Of a DNA stretch of 64,000 nucleotides, positions 28,601 to 37,657 are shown piece after piece. The DNA is taken from the NCBI GenBank assembly GCA_036873135.1, contig JAPTYO010000013.1:18411901-18475900 (forward strand), in the 5' to 3' direction. The stretch comes from Clarkia xantiana subsp. parviflora (lineage: Eukaryota > Streptophyta > Magnoliopsida > Myrtales > Onagraceae). The translations under genes were made by a program, and so were the position numbers. The notes beneath the pieces were generated by a model. It worked only from the letters and a program-made list of their open reading frames with translations, searched no databases and was not told the origin of the DNA. Each line of letters starts with the position of its first letter. The first letter of the stretch is position 1.

Positions 28601-31089
28601 GCTTTGTGGTGAGCCAGAGAGGAATCGAGGTGAATCCCGAGAAGCTGAGGGCGATCGAGGAGATGCAGTCTCCGATAAAACATCGGGAGGTACAAGTGCT
28701 GAATGGCCGATTAGCTGCAATGAATCGCTTCCTGTCCAAAGTTAGCGACCGATCAATGCCATTTTTTGAAGTCCTGAGGGCCAACAAGAAATTTGAGTGG
28801 ACCGCCAAGTGTGAAGAGGCGTTCCAAGCACTCAAGCAACACCTTCGCACCCTCCCGCCGTTGGCGAAACCGGTTCCAGGCGAGCCGCTCTATCTTTATT
28901 TGGCTGTTTCTGAATTTGCCATTAGCTCTGTGTTAGTGAAGGTTGTCGAGGGTAATCAAGTCCCCGTCTATTATGTAAGCAAGGCGTTTGCCAAGTCTGA
29001 ATTAAATTATCTTGCCGTTGAGAAGTACCTCTTTGCGTTGATTATTACTGCTCGGAAGCTAAGGCCTTATTTCCACGCACACGAGATCACTGTGCTGACA
29101 AACCAGCCTTTGAAGCATTTTTTGAACCGACCAGATGCGTCGGGAAGATTAGTAAAATGGGCAGTAGAGCTTAGTGAGTTTCGCATACACTTCGCTCCAA
29201 GAACAGCCATTAAGGGCCAGGCATTGGCAGATTTCATAGCAGAATCTACAGCCCCCGATCTGGAAGAAGCGGGCCCTGTAGAGGGGGCAACCATGGAGGT
29301 CCCGATAGAAGAACAACCAGAGAGGGCAGAGCAATCAGAACAGCCAAACGAAGAAAATACCTGGGAAATGTACACGGATGGCTCCTCGAGTTCGGACGGA
29401 TCAGGAGCGGGCTTTTTGTTGATACCACCGGGTGAAAGTGAACTGCTCCGATACGCCTTGGCTTTAATATTCAAGGCCACAAACAACGAAGCGGAATATG
29501 AAGCTCTTATCACGGGCCTGAAAATTGCTAAAGGCACTGGAGTCGATCACTTGAGAGTGAAGTGTGACGCAGCTTTAATCGTAAACCAGGTTCAAGGGCG
29601 ATACGAAGCGAGGAGCCCGATAATGAAGAAATACCTACGCGAGGTGCAAGCCCTGAAGGAGAGCTTTAAAAGCTTCGATATCGAGGCAACCCCGAGGGAG
29701 GAAAACGTAGAGGCAGACGCCCTGAGCAAATTTGCCCTGGGGGCACCCTTAGAAGAAAATCGGAAGGTGCACTTCTTGGAGAAGGTGATCTTATCGACCA
29801 TCGACCCGACGCAGGTGTGTACCATTGAGGCAAAATCGGAGGAGGAGCCCACTTGGATGACCCCGATAGTCGCGTACCTGACTACGGGGGCAGTCCCCGA
29901 GGATAAGGTAGCAGCAGACAGGATATGTCGGATCGCGGCTAACTACGTGATGCTAGACGATCAGCTGTACAAGAAGGGCTGGTTCTCGACTCCGTACTTG
30001 AAGTGTGTGGCAGAACCCGATACAGATCGAATCCTGAAGGAGGTGCATGAAGGGGTCGCGGCTTGTCATGAAGGAGCCCGATCCATTATGAGGAAGATAT
30101 TGAACTTGGGCTATTATTGGCCCACGATGAGCAAAGAAGCAACGACGTTGGTCCGATCCTGTGACGCGTGCCAGAGGTACGCCCCGAGTATCGTGGCTCC
30201 GGCCGCTAATCTGACATCCATCAAGAGCGCGTGGCCCTTCGCGCAGTGGGGCATCGACATGGTGGGACCTCTTCCACAGGCACAAGGTCAATGTAAGTAT
30301 TTACTTGTAGCAATCGATTATTTTTCGAAATGGATAGAGGCGAAGGCATTGGCCAGAACGACAGGGAACCAGATCGTCAAGTTCCTCCAGACCCACATTG
30401 TGTCCAGATACGGGATTCCTAAGGTGGTGATCAGCGACAATGGTCCACCATTTAACGGCTCTCAGGTGAGGGAGTATCTGGAGGAATTGAACATCGAGCA
30501 TCGGACCGCCTCCGTACGCCATCCTCAGACTAATGGCCAGGTGGAATCAGCCAACAAAATTGTGATGGATGGCCTGAAGAAGAGGGTCTATGCCTTGAAG
30601 GGCAAGTGGCTGAACGAACTGGAAAACGTGCTTTGGGCTGTTAGAACGACACCCAAACGATCAACGGGGGAGACTCCGTTTGGCCTCGTTTATGGCACGG
30701 AAGCTGTCGCCCCCGTGGAGGTAGCTGTGGCGTCCCATCGGATGAGATATTACGAACCTCTGACGAATGATGAAATGAGACGTCTGGAATTGGACTTACT
30801 CGAAGAGAAGAGGCGGGAAGCCGATGAAGTCCAAGCTCGAATGCGTTTGGCGACGGCCAGGTACTACAATCGGCGAGTGAAGTCCCGACAGTTCTTCGTC
30901 GGGGAGCTGGTTTGGCGTCGCAACGAGTTCACCCTTTTGGATCGAATCAACAAGATGTCACCAAAATGGGAAGGACCTTATAAGGTCGTGGGGATGCCAG
31001 CTCCAAATGCGTACAAATTGGAAGACCTCGATGGCAGAACGTTAAAGCATTCTTTTAGTGGCGAACACTTGAGGAAACACCATGCTTGA
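28597..31089 (+). CDS. Tat-2 RT thumb, two RNase H domains and integrase (pol, second part)
   Basis: 830 codons in one open frame, continuing RT at GFVVSQRGIEVNPEKLR. The first RNase H (residues about 95-215; YLYLAVSEFAISSVLVK, TNQPLKHFLNRPD) lacks its catalytic Asp, as expected for the degenerate 'connection' domain. The second RNase H (residues about 255-385) has YTDGSSSSDGSGAG, NNEAEYEALI and NVEADALSKFA with the catalytic acidic residues, the additional RNase H typical of Tat. Integrase follows: HEGVAACHEGA...CDACQR zinc finger (about 483-530), the core Asp in WGIDMVGP (551), Asp in ISDNGPPF (612) and Glu in NGQVESAN (about 650), then a C-terminal KWEGPYKVV module (about 790). It ends 12 codons before the repeats begin. 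Confidence 0.93.
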   Translation: MGFVVSQRGIEVNPEKLRAIEEMQSPIKHREVQVLNGRLAAMNRFLSKVSDRSMPFFEVLRANKKFEWTAKCEEAFQALKQHLRTLPPLAKPVPGEPLYLYLAVSEFAISSVLVKVVEGNQVPVYYVSKAFAKSELNYLAVEKYLFALIITARKLRPYFHAHEITVLTNQPLKHFLNRPDASGRLVKWAVELSEFRIHFAPRTAIKGQALADFIAESTAPDLEEAGPVEGATMEVPIEEQPERAEQSEQPNEENTWEMYTDGSSSSDGSGAGFLLIPPGESELLRYALALIFKATNNEAEYEALITGLKIAKGTGVDHLRVKCDAALIVNQVQGRYEARSPIMKKYLREVQALKESFKSFDIEATPREENVEADALSKFALGAPLEENRKVHFLEKVILSTIDPTQVCTIEAKSEEEPTWMTPIVAYLTTGAVPEDKVAADRICRIAANYVMLDDQLYKKGWFSTPYLKCVAEPDTDRILKEVHEGVAACHEGARSIMRKILNLGYYWPTMSKEATTLVRSCDACQRYAPSIVAPAANLTSIKSAWPFAQWGIDMVGPLPQAQGQCKYLLVAIDYFSKWIEAKALARTTGNQIVKFLQTHIVSRYGIPKVVISDNGPPFNGSQVREYLEELNIEHRTASVRHPQTNGQVESANKIVMDGLKKRVYALKGKWLNELENVLWAVRTTPKRSTGETPFGLVYGTEAVAPVEVAVASHRMRYYEPLTNDEMRRLELDLLEEKRREADEVQARMRLATARYYNRRVKSRQFFVGELVWRRNEFTLLDRINKMSPKWEGPYKVVGMPAPNAYKLEDLDGRTLKHSFSGEHLRKHHA

Positions 31090-31780
31090 AGAAAGTCGCC
31101 TTAAGTGGTGCCCAAAAAAGCCGCCTTAAGTGGTGCCCGAAAAAGTCGCCTTAAGTGGTGCCCGATGTAAAATCGCCTTAAGTGGTGTATGCTGTTTATC
31201 GTTTAATTCGATGTAAGCCAATTTTGTGCCGTCAATAAATAAAGAGGTTGCTTCCAATCAGAGTTATCCTTAGATTTATCATAAGTGTCAAAGTCGCCTT
31301 GAGTGGTGCACGAGAAAAATCACCTTGAGTGGTGCACGATCCTTAGATTTATTCTAAGTATCGAAAAGTCGCCTTGAGTGTTACACGAGAAAAGTCGCCT
31401 TGAGTGGTGCACGATCCTTAGATTTATTCTAAGTATCAAGAAGTCGCCTTAAGTGGTGCACGATCCTTAGAAAGTCGCCTTGAGTGGTGCACGATCCTTA
31501 GATTTATTCTAAGTATCAAGAAGTCGCCTTAAGTTGTGCACGATCCTTAGAAAGTCGCCTTGAGTGGTGCACGAGAAAAGTCACCTTGAGTGGTGCACGA
31601 GAAAAGTAGCCTTGAGTGGTGCACGATATTAAGTCGTCTTAAGTGATGCGTGATTCTTAGATTTACTCTAAGTAATAATTAAGTCGTCTTAAGTGATGCA
31701 CGGAACTAAGTCGCCTTAAATGGTGCGCAGGATTAAGTCTCCTTAAGTGGTGCAAGTTATTAAATCGTCGGGAAGGACGT
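31090..31780 (+). repeat. Tat-2 tandem repeats, GTCGCCTTAAGTGGTGCACGA type
   Basis: Some twenty copies of AGTCGCCTTRAGTGGTGC, alternating short units (about 25 bp) with longer units (about 60 bp) that add GATCCTTAGATTTATTCTAA. They start within 10 bases of the integrase stop codon. GTGCAC is palindromic and TTAGATTTATTCTAA is nearly so. By position this matches the variable 3' untranslated arrays of Tat elements. 31780-31944 has decaying repeat traces only. Confidence 0.93.
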
Positions 31781-31944
31781 ACGAAAATGTCTCAAGTGTC
31801 GAAGTATCGACCCAGTCAAGTATAAAGTCACTTGAAGAAATGTATCAAGAAAATCGGAACTGATAAAGTCTGATAATTGATAAGGGCTCAAAGGCCCGAC
31901 AATGACAAAAAAGGAGAAGATACAAAGACTCTAAAGATAAACGT

Positions 31945-34658
31945 TCAAGCTTGGTCCTTGTCGGCAGCATCGGCAGCAGCTGGGTCCGCGGAGTCGGTAG
32001 TAGAAGGATCCACAGGGTTGGCCTCGGGAGGATCGACTATCGGGGCGTCCGCACTTGGAAGCTCAGAGGCGTCTTCGGCAATTACAGGGGTACTCCCCCC
32101 ATCACTCTCCTCGGAAAGAGCAAAATATTTCTTCGCAAAAGGAGCGAGGGAAGGAGACTTGTCAAAGTTGATGGTGTCCCCATACTCCAGGTGAAGCTCC
32201 TCAACCGCGTTGAAAAGAGTGTTCTCCACCTCCGCGCCGAAGAATTTCATAGCGTCGGCCTGGAAGTCCCCAGACCACCGATAATCCTCCCGGCCCTTTG
32301 CCTCCGCCTCGACCAGCTGCGCAGGAAAGCCCGCGATCTGCTCCTCCAAAGCCTTCTTCTCGAGGACCAGTTTGTCCTCAGCAGCTTTCTTCTCCTGGAC
32401 CAACTTGTCCACAGCCGCCTGCCGCTCCTGCCGCTCTTGCCTCAAGAGCCCCTCGAAGTCCCCGACCTGCTTCTGGAGGTCCCGAACCTTCTGATCAAGG
32501 ACAGCCTGCTCCTTGACAAGCTTTCCCCGCGAAGACTGGGAGGCCTTAAGATCCTCCTTGAGCTGGTCGAGGGCTGCTCGATCGCGCTCCCGGGACTCAT
32601 CGTAGGCGATGACGTACCCAATAAGACGGTTGAAGTCCCCAAGCTCCTACAGTAAGAGGAAAAAGTGTTAACAGACAAACAACCCGATTTATCATCGAAA
32701 AGAGAGAAGCGAAGTCTTACCTCTATCCGGCGCATGGACATATCTCTGACATCCCGATGCATGGCCGTCCGATTGAGGTTAATCGGATACCGCATGGTGG
32801 GCAGGATCGAGCCTGCCAGCAGATGCAGGGCCAGGTCATGATGCTGCTCCCCTTGTGTAAGCGGGACTCCTTGCAGCGTCTGGATGGGAGTCCAGGGGGC
32901 ATCCGCTTGTGAAGGGTTGAAGGGCCTATAGAAATTCCTATCGAGAGCGACAGGAGGAGGAGGACGATAAGTGGAGGGGCATGCCTCCGTCTCGGCCCGA
33001 ACGGGGGAAGGAGTGAAGTTATGGATGGGCGATGGCTGCCGCTGCTGCGGAGAAGATGAAGGAGGCGGACCCTGAGGGGTTGGTTTCAAGGGGGATTGCC
33101 CCGTCCTCCGACGATGACGAAGGGAGCCACCCTCGTCAGTCTCCTCGGAGGAGTCCAAGGTCTCCACCTGACGAAACTGTTCGCCAGTCGGAGCCTTCTC
33201 CCCAGCTAAGGGAGGCACCCCTGTTGAAGATGGTGCATTCGCGGAGGCTGCAGCACCCGGTGGAGCTCCTGAGCGACCTGCACCTGGAGGATGAGAAGCT
33301 TCAGAAATGTAGTCAGGAAGTTCATCAGGATTCTTACACCAAATGATACGTCGGGAGACGTATTGATCCTTCCCGCGATAGTGGTAATAGCCCGCCTTCA
33401 AGACATGAGGAGTTTTGCCTCGAAGGATTCGTTTGACGTCAGCGATACGGGCCTCCTTGGTCGAAGAAATCAAATCCTTCGGGACCATCCTCTTGTATGA
33501 TTTAATAGCAAGTCGGAGCTTTTTACCTTCTTCAGCATTCTGGATGTCGAAGAGCTGGTCCAGATCCACCCGCTTCCGCTTGAGCTGCTCCGCGGAAGGA
33601 GATTCCGATTGAGCAGCGGCCTTCTTTGCGGATTTCCTCTTCCGCGAGGGGCGGACAGCATCAGTCTCCCCCTGCTTAAGGAACAGATCGGTCAGCACAG
33701 ATACCTTCCTGGCTGCAAACAATAAACGAAGAAGAGTTAGAAGTTTACCCAGGGAACCATATTAGAAGGGTCGTCGAAAAGCTGCCCCCCAGAGATTATA
33801 TCGAGGAGTCGGATCCCGGCGTGCACCAGGTCCCGCTCCACGAGTGAATTAGCGTTGAGGGGAGTGTAGGACTCCCCCCATCGGTAAAGCTGGATGAGTT
33901 GAAGAGTTTCAAAATCTTCGTCGGTATAAGTGTGGAAGGCAGGCGGAGGGTCTGCTGCCACCTCTCATCGAGGCCAGGGGATCGAAGAGTGTCGGATGAA
34001 GAAGTAACTCCTCTTCCAACTACTGTTGTCGGACCCCGTGTCAACCAGGAGTCCCCGACCCTTGACCACCTTCCAGGTGTCATTGGTCCAGCTACACCGG
34101 GCAAGCTGCTGCTTACTCCACTTAGGCATCCGAGGATAGAAGGCGCAAACCCCCGCCTCGTTGCACTTCATCCCATAGAAGGTTCTGAAGAGCTGGAGGC
34201 TGTAGACCCACTTCTGTCGGAAGCAGAGAACCTGAAAGGCGTTCCATAGACGGATGGCATGGGGAGAGAAGGTAGTTGGATGCGTTTTGTAATGCTGGCA
34301 CATCTCGACCAGATTACCACAGAAGGGGAATCTGATCCCCGCTGATACTTGCCCCGTAGAGACAAATACCTCCCCTTTTTGGGGACGAGTAACCTCAGGG
34401 TTACCCGAGGGGCGAGGCCAAGGATATGGGAAACGGGGTTCCCAGGTACAAGTGATACAACCCTCTCGGAGGGCTGCATCATAAGCAGTATTGGAGATCT
34501 CATTCAGAGCATAATCAAAATTAAAAGGTTTTCTCCCCTCAGAGCTGGACCCGCTGTCTAAAAAGCAACAATTGCAAGAAAAATACAGTGGGACTCTTGG
34601 AAAGTTATAAACAAGGAAAAGACGAACAAGCAATGAAGGGGAAATCCTTACCAGACAT
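31945..34658 (-). CDS. Tat-2 antisense accessory gene, intron-containing (Tat aORF)
   Basis: Read on the minus strand. Exon 1 is only ATGTCTG (34658-34652), followed by donor GTAAGG and acceptor TTTTTAG (intron 34651-34558). Exon 2 carries FNFDYALNEI..., GIRFPFCGNLVEMCQHYKTH, HAIRLWNAFQVLC and WVYSLQLFRTFYGMK, the conserved block of the 'putative gypsy type transposon' family (Transposase_28). An in-frame TGA at 33965 interrupts it; FHTYTDEDFETLQL follows. Next comes an acceptor-like TTTGCAG (33713) and an Arg/Lys- then Pro/Ser-rich region (33712-32721) ending LALHLLAGSILP and MRRIE. A 74-bp intron with GTAAGA and CTGTAG (32720-32647) leads to a long Glu/Lys/Gln coiled coil and an acidic Asp/Ala/Pro tail. 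Function unknown; the nuclear-protein-like composition is only suggestive. Confidence 0.8.
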
Positions 34659-34818
34659 GATGAAGTGGGAGTTGAGGGAATGAACTGGGAGTCGCTGGAA
34701 AGCTGATCGGAGAAACTTCAAGGCCTTCGGAATTACAGAGCTTGAATTCGCAGGGAAATTGCAGAGAGCTTTTGAGAATTCGGAAACGGTAAAAGTTAAA
34801 CTGTGACCAAGGCTAGGG

Positions 34819-34825
34819 TTTTATA
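34819..34825 (-). promoter_or_regulatory. TATA box for the Tat-2 antisense gene
   Basis: The minus strand reads CTTCGCCTATAAAACCC about 160 bases upstream of the antisense ATG. The first eleven bases repeat the LTR promoter (CTTCGCCTATAAAAGGG), so the antisense promoter may be a copy of the LTR TATA region or have converged on it. The stretch 34826-35194 shows no coding content. Confidence 0.6.
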
Positions 34826-35194
34826 GGCGAAGAAGACAGTTGAAGGGACACTTCGATCCGAGTCGTCGAAGTTGAAGAGTTTTAATCTGGACCGTTGAGA
34901 TGAAACGTGCAGAAGGACAACAGACGTAATGATGAAACGGCCTGAAAAGCACTTTTCAGAAAAAAGCAGGCGCGAAAAATCAGGCACGAGGGCCGAAAAC
35001 GTCACTTCACTATCTACTGCATTTAATGAACCGGGGAATCGAGGAGACCCCTAGGACTTGGTAGTTACCCACAAAACGCTGAGGAAACGTGAAGGAAAAG
35101 ATTAGTACTGAATGACCAGGCCAAGGGAAAGATCCCCGATTTCAATATCGGGAGGTCGGGAGTTGGAAGACACGACGAACTAAAAGTCCCTCAT

Positions 35195-35208
35195 GTCTTG
35201 GGGGCAAA
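35195..35208 (+). promoter_or_regulatory. Tat-2 polypurine tract
   Basis: GTCTTGGGGGCAAA directly precedes the 3' LTR. Confidence 0.8.
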
Positions 35209-35911
35209 TGATGGGTTCGACTACAGCCGTCAGGCCCTTTAACGGTGAGGAAACGGCAAACAGGTCCACCAGGCCCAAAATGAAGGTCAAGAAGACCTAG
35301 GAGAAGGGTCCCGACGAAGGGAGTCCAGATGATGAAAGGTCCCGACAGCTGAGCTGGAAGCTCCCGATGTGAAGCCTTTAAGTAGGCCCCGATGACGAAT
35401 CCCTGAGAACGATTGGCCCTGTCACGATGACGAGGGGCCCCGAGCGGTGACATAAGGAGATAACTCTGGAGTCCCCGACAGGAGTCGGGACTCGTTATCA
35501 GAGGATAAGGCCAGGATACGCGGGGCGTGGCCGAGATACGCGGAACGTGGTTAAGATACACGGAGTGTGGCCGAGATACACGGGGCGTGGCCGAGATAAG
35601 CGAGATCATGGCCTAGATAGGCGGGATCACATCCAAGATACGCGGGATACGGGCTAACCACCCCCAACGGTTCACCAGGTACCTGAGGCATCTCTTCGCC
35701 TATAAAAGGGCAAGAGGTCACCTCAGAACACTTACGTTGAATGACATACCCTTTGAGATTATTGCTTGCCAGTTCGTATTAGGCACTCATTTAAGCATCG
35801 GAGAGGGATTCTGGGTCACCGCCCGGTCTATCCCCTCTTGCAGGATTGCGTGGAGCGAAGGAGCTAGGATTGCCGTCAAAGTCCGTGCCGGAGTTCCACC
35901 GTGATCCAACA
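35209..35911 (+). repeat. Tat-2 3' LTR (703 bp)
   Basis: It pairs with 24727-25444 but is 15 bp shorter because of a deletion between direct repeats GGTCCCGACAG (at about 35338). Termini TGATGGG and ATCCAACA are intact and followed by TGTAC. Confidence 0.95.
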
Positions 35912-35916
35912 TGTAC

Positions 35917-36330
35917 GATTACGTCGCTCTGCCACTCCATTTTGTTGTGGCGTATTGGGAATTGTAGTTTGTCGTACAATCCCTATTTCTTTGTATAACT
36001 TATTGAACTCATTAAAGAGGTATTCTCCACCTCTATCAGTGCGTAGGGTTTTCACCTTTCGCTCCCGTTGATTCTCTACGTGGTTAAGAATGATCTTAAA
36101 GCAATCGATAGCCTCGGATTTACGAGAGATCAAATGAGTAATCCCGTAACGGGTAAAGTCATCAATGAAAGTTACGAAGTAACGTTTATTACCCCTTGCG
36201 ATGACATTCATGGGTCCACATACGTCGGAATGAATTAAATGCAATGGGTACTTGGCTCGTAGCGATTCACTAAATGGCTTGCAGGTAGAATTTACGGCTA
36301 GAAAGTCCTCACATGAGGTTTTCACAACTT
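35917..36330 (-). pseudogene. Cop-2 integrase catalytic core
   Basis: The minus-strand frame carries a truncated zinc-finger tail (KTSCEDFL in place of a second CxxC), then LIHSDVCGPMNV (first Asp), LRTDRGGEYLFNEF (second Asp) and NGVAERRNRT (Glu), the three catalytic residues of copia integrase. Tat-2 was inserted right after the Glu segment. The frame is fairly well preserved. Confidence 0.88.
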
Positions 36331-36969
36331 GTGTTGCCCCGGGTAAAAACCCTATTTGAGCTAGAGTTTGTACTCTGTCATAGCCTATATGCCCTAACCT
36401 TGCGTGTAATCAAGCCGCATTATTTTATGCTTCCCTGGATGATATTGAATACATTCTATTCGAATTTTCATTACCATTTAAATCCATGACAATGAGACAT
36501 TGGGAGGAAAACGCATGCCCATAAAACACATTGAATTTATTTATTCGGTCATGGGAGTTCTCAGATGATAAAGTAAATCCATTATTCATAAGAGAGGTAA
36601 CACAAACAACATTCCTTCGAATTTTAGGAGAAAAAAGAATATTTTCAAGGAGTAAGGTCCTGCCATTGCGTAAATACAATTTGCAATTCCCTATTCATTC
36701 GAATCCAACATGACAGTTGTAGCCTACATATATCCTCTTTGAATCCTTCGGCATACGTTTGAACATGGCAAACAATCATATATCATTGGTTATGTGGTCC
36801 GTTGCACCTGAGTCAAGAATCCAAGAAGGATTTGAATCAGTTAACATGACAGCTGAGGAAACTAACGCTTCCATAACATATCCAACGTCGCATACCTTGG
36901 CAGCATGCGATTTTCTTGATCTTGCTCCGTCCCCGATATGGCGAGGGCTATAATCCCTGCAATCTATCT
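36331..36969 (-). pseudogene. Cop-2 protease and pre-integrase region
   Basis: The protease active site WILDSGATDHITND is readable at about 36790-36840, and the pre-integrase block with VTSLMNNG... and DRINKFNVFYG follows at 36425-36679. The fragments lie in different frames, and stop codons separate them (for example near 36715 and 36420). Confidence 0.82.
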
Positions 36970-37657
36970 CCGATTATAACTGGAGATTGCGTTGTTTAGA
37001 CTTTGTTGACCTTTTACTGTCGACAGCATGTTGTTTCTTTCCTTTGTTCCTCAATTTCCTCTTCTGCCCAGCAGTTTGTCCTGACAATTGGTTTCTTTCG
37101 TTACGGATGCCAATCGAGCCTCTTCCATCTCGATTAATTTTAGGACTGATGCAAGATCCAGCTTTGAACCATTGATAGTCAGCAGGGTCCTGGTTGCTCT
37201 CCAGGACTTCGGGAGAATCCAATTCAGCCATCTGAATTTCCTCTTCAAGTGGTTTGATCATGCTGAGAAGTTGATATACTTTTTCAAGCATACTGATGTT
37301 GTAGCTCTTTAGACATTCATCAAAAGATGGTATAAATTGGTTTAGTATAACTGCAATGTCGTTTCCTTATTTCAGGAACAGTGCATTCCAGATATCCTTT
37401 GTGACCGGAATATCCTTATACTCTTCCTTAAAGTCCGGAGACATTTCAGACAGCAAAATATCCTTAGCTCTCTTGTCATCCTGCTCCAACTTGAAGTGGG
37501 GGTATAATAGACCTTTGGTCAGGCCGGCATTTGGACCGCTCGTCGTTTTCCAAATGTGGTCTACAAGACCCTTATGATCCAACAGATCATTGATGCGTTT
37601 GCACCACTAGTCGTAGTTCGCCTCATTCAAAAGCTCATTAGCACACGATGAATCCAT
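36970..37657 (-). pseudogene. Cop-2 gag
   Basis: The start is the ATG at 37657 (MDSSCANELLNEANYD), where a TAG replaces the expected Trp codon after YD. It continues through DHKGLVDHIWKTTSGPNAG, a central block AKDILLSEMSPDFKEE, a short shift near 37340, and a Lys/Arg/Gln-rich C-terminal part (36974-37291). No intact zinc knuckle is seen. Copia gag forms the particle shell. Confidence 0.75.

Larger units (their letters stand above)
24727..35911 (+). mobile_element. Tat-2: near-complete Tat-lineage Ty3/gypsy element with antisense gene
   Basis: It is 11,185 bp with a perfect target duplication TGTAC (24722-24726 and 35912-35916). The order is 5' LTR, primer site, gag, protease-RT, RNase H, second RNase H, integrase, tandem repeats, antisense accessory gene, purine tract, 3' LTR. 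The second RNase H and the antisense ORF are hallmarks of the Tat lineage. Defects seen are one base change in the primer site, one frameshift in pol at a T run, and an in-frame TGA in the antisense gene, so this copy is probably not fully autonomous now. Confidence 0.95.

Noticed and set aside
31090..31780. CRISPR-like array of regular short repeats
   Set aside because: Unit spacing is irregular, the spacers are themselves repeats, and the context is a plant gypsy element. It is an ordinary tandem array.
31951..32655. 234-codon plus-strand frame over the antisense gene
   Set aside because: The opposite strand carries the coiled coil and intron signals shared with TatNA-2; the plus frame is low-complexity Leu/Arg sequence caused by that coding strand.
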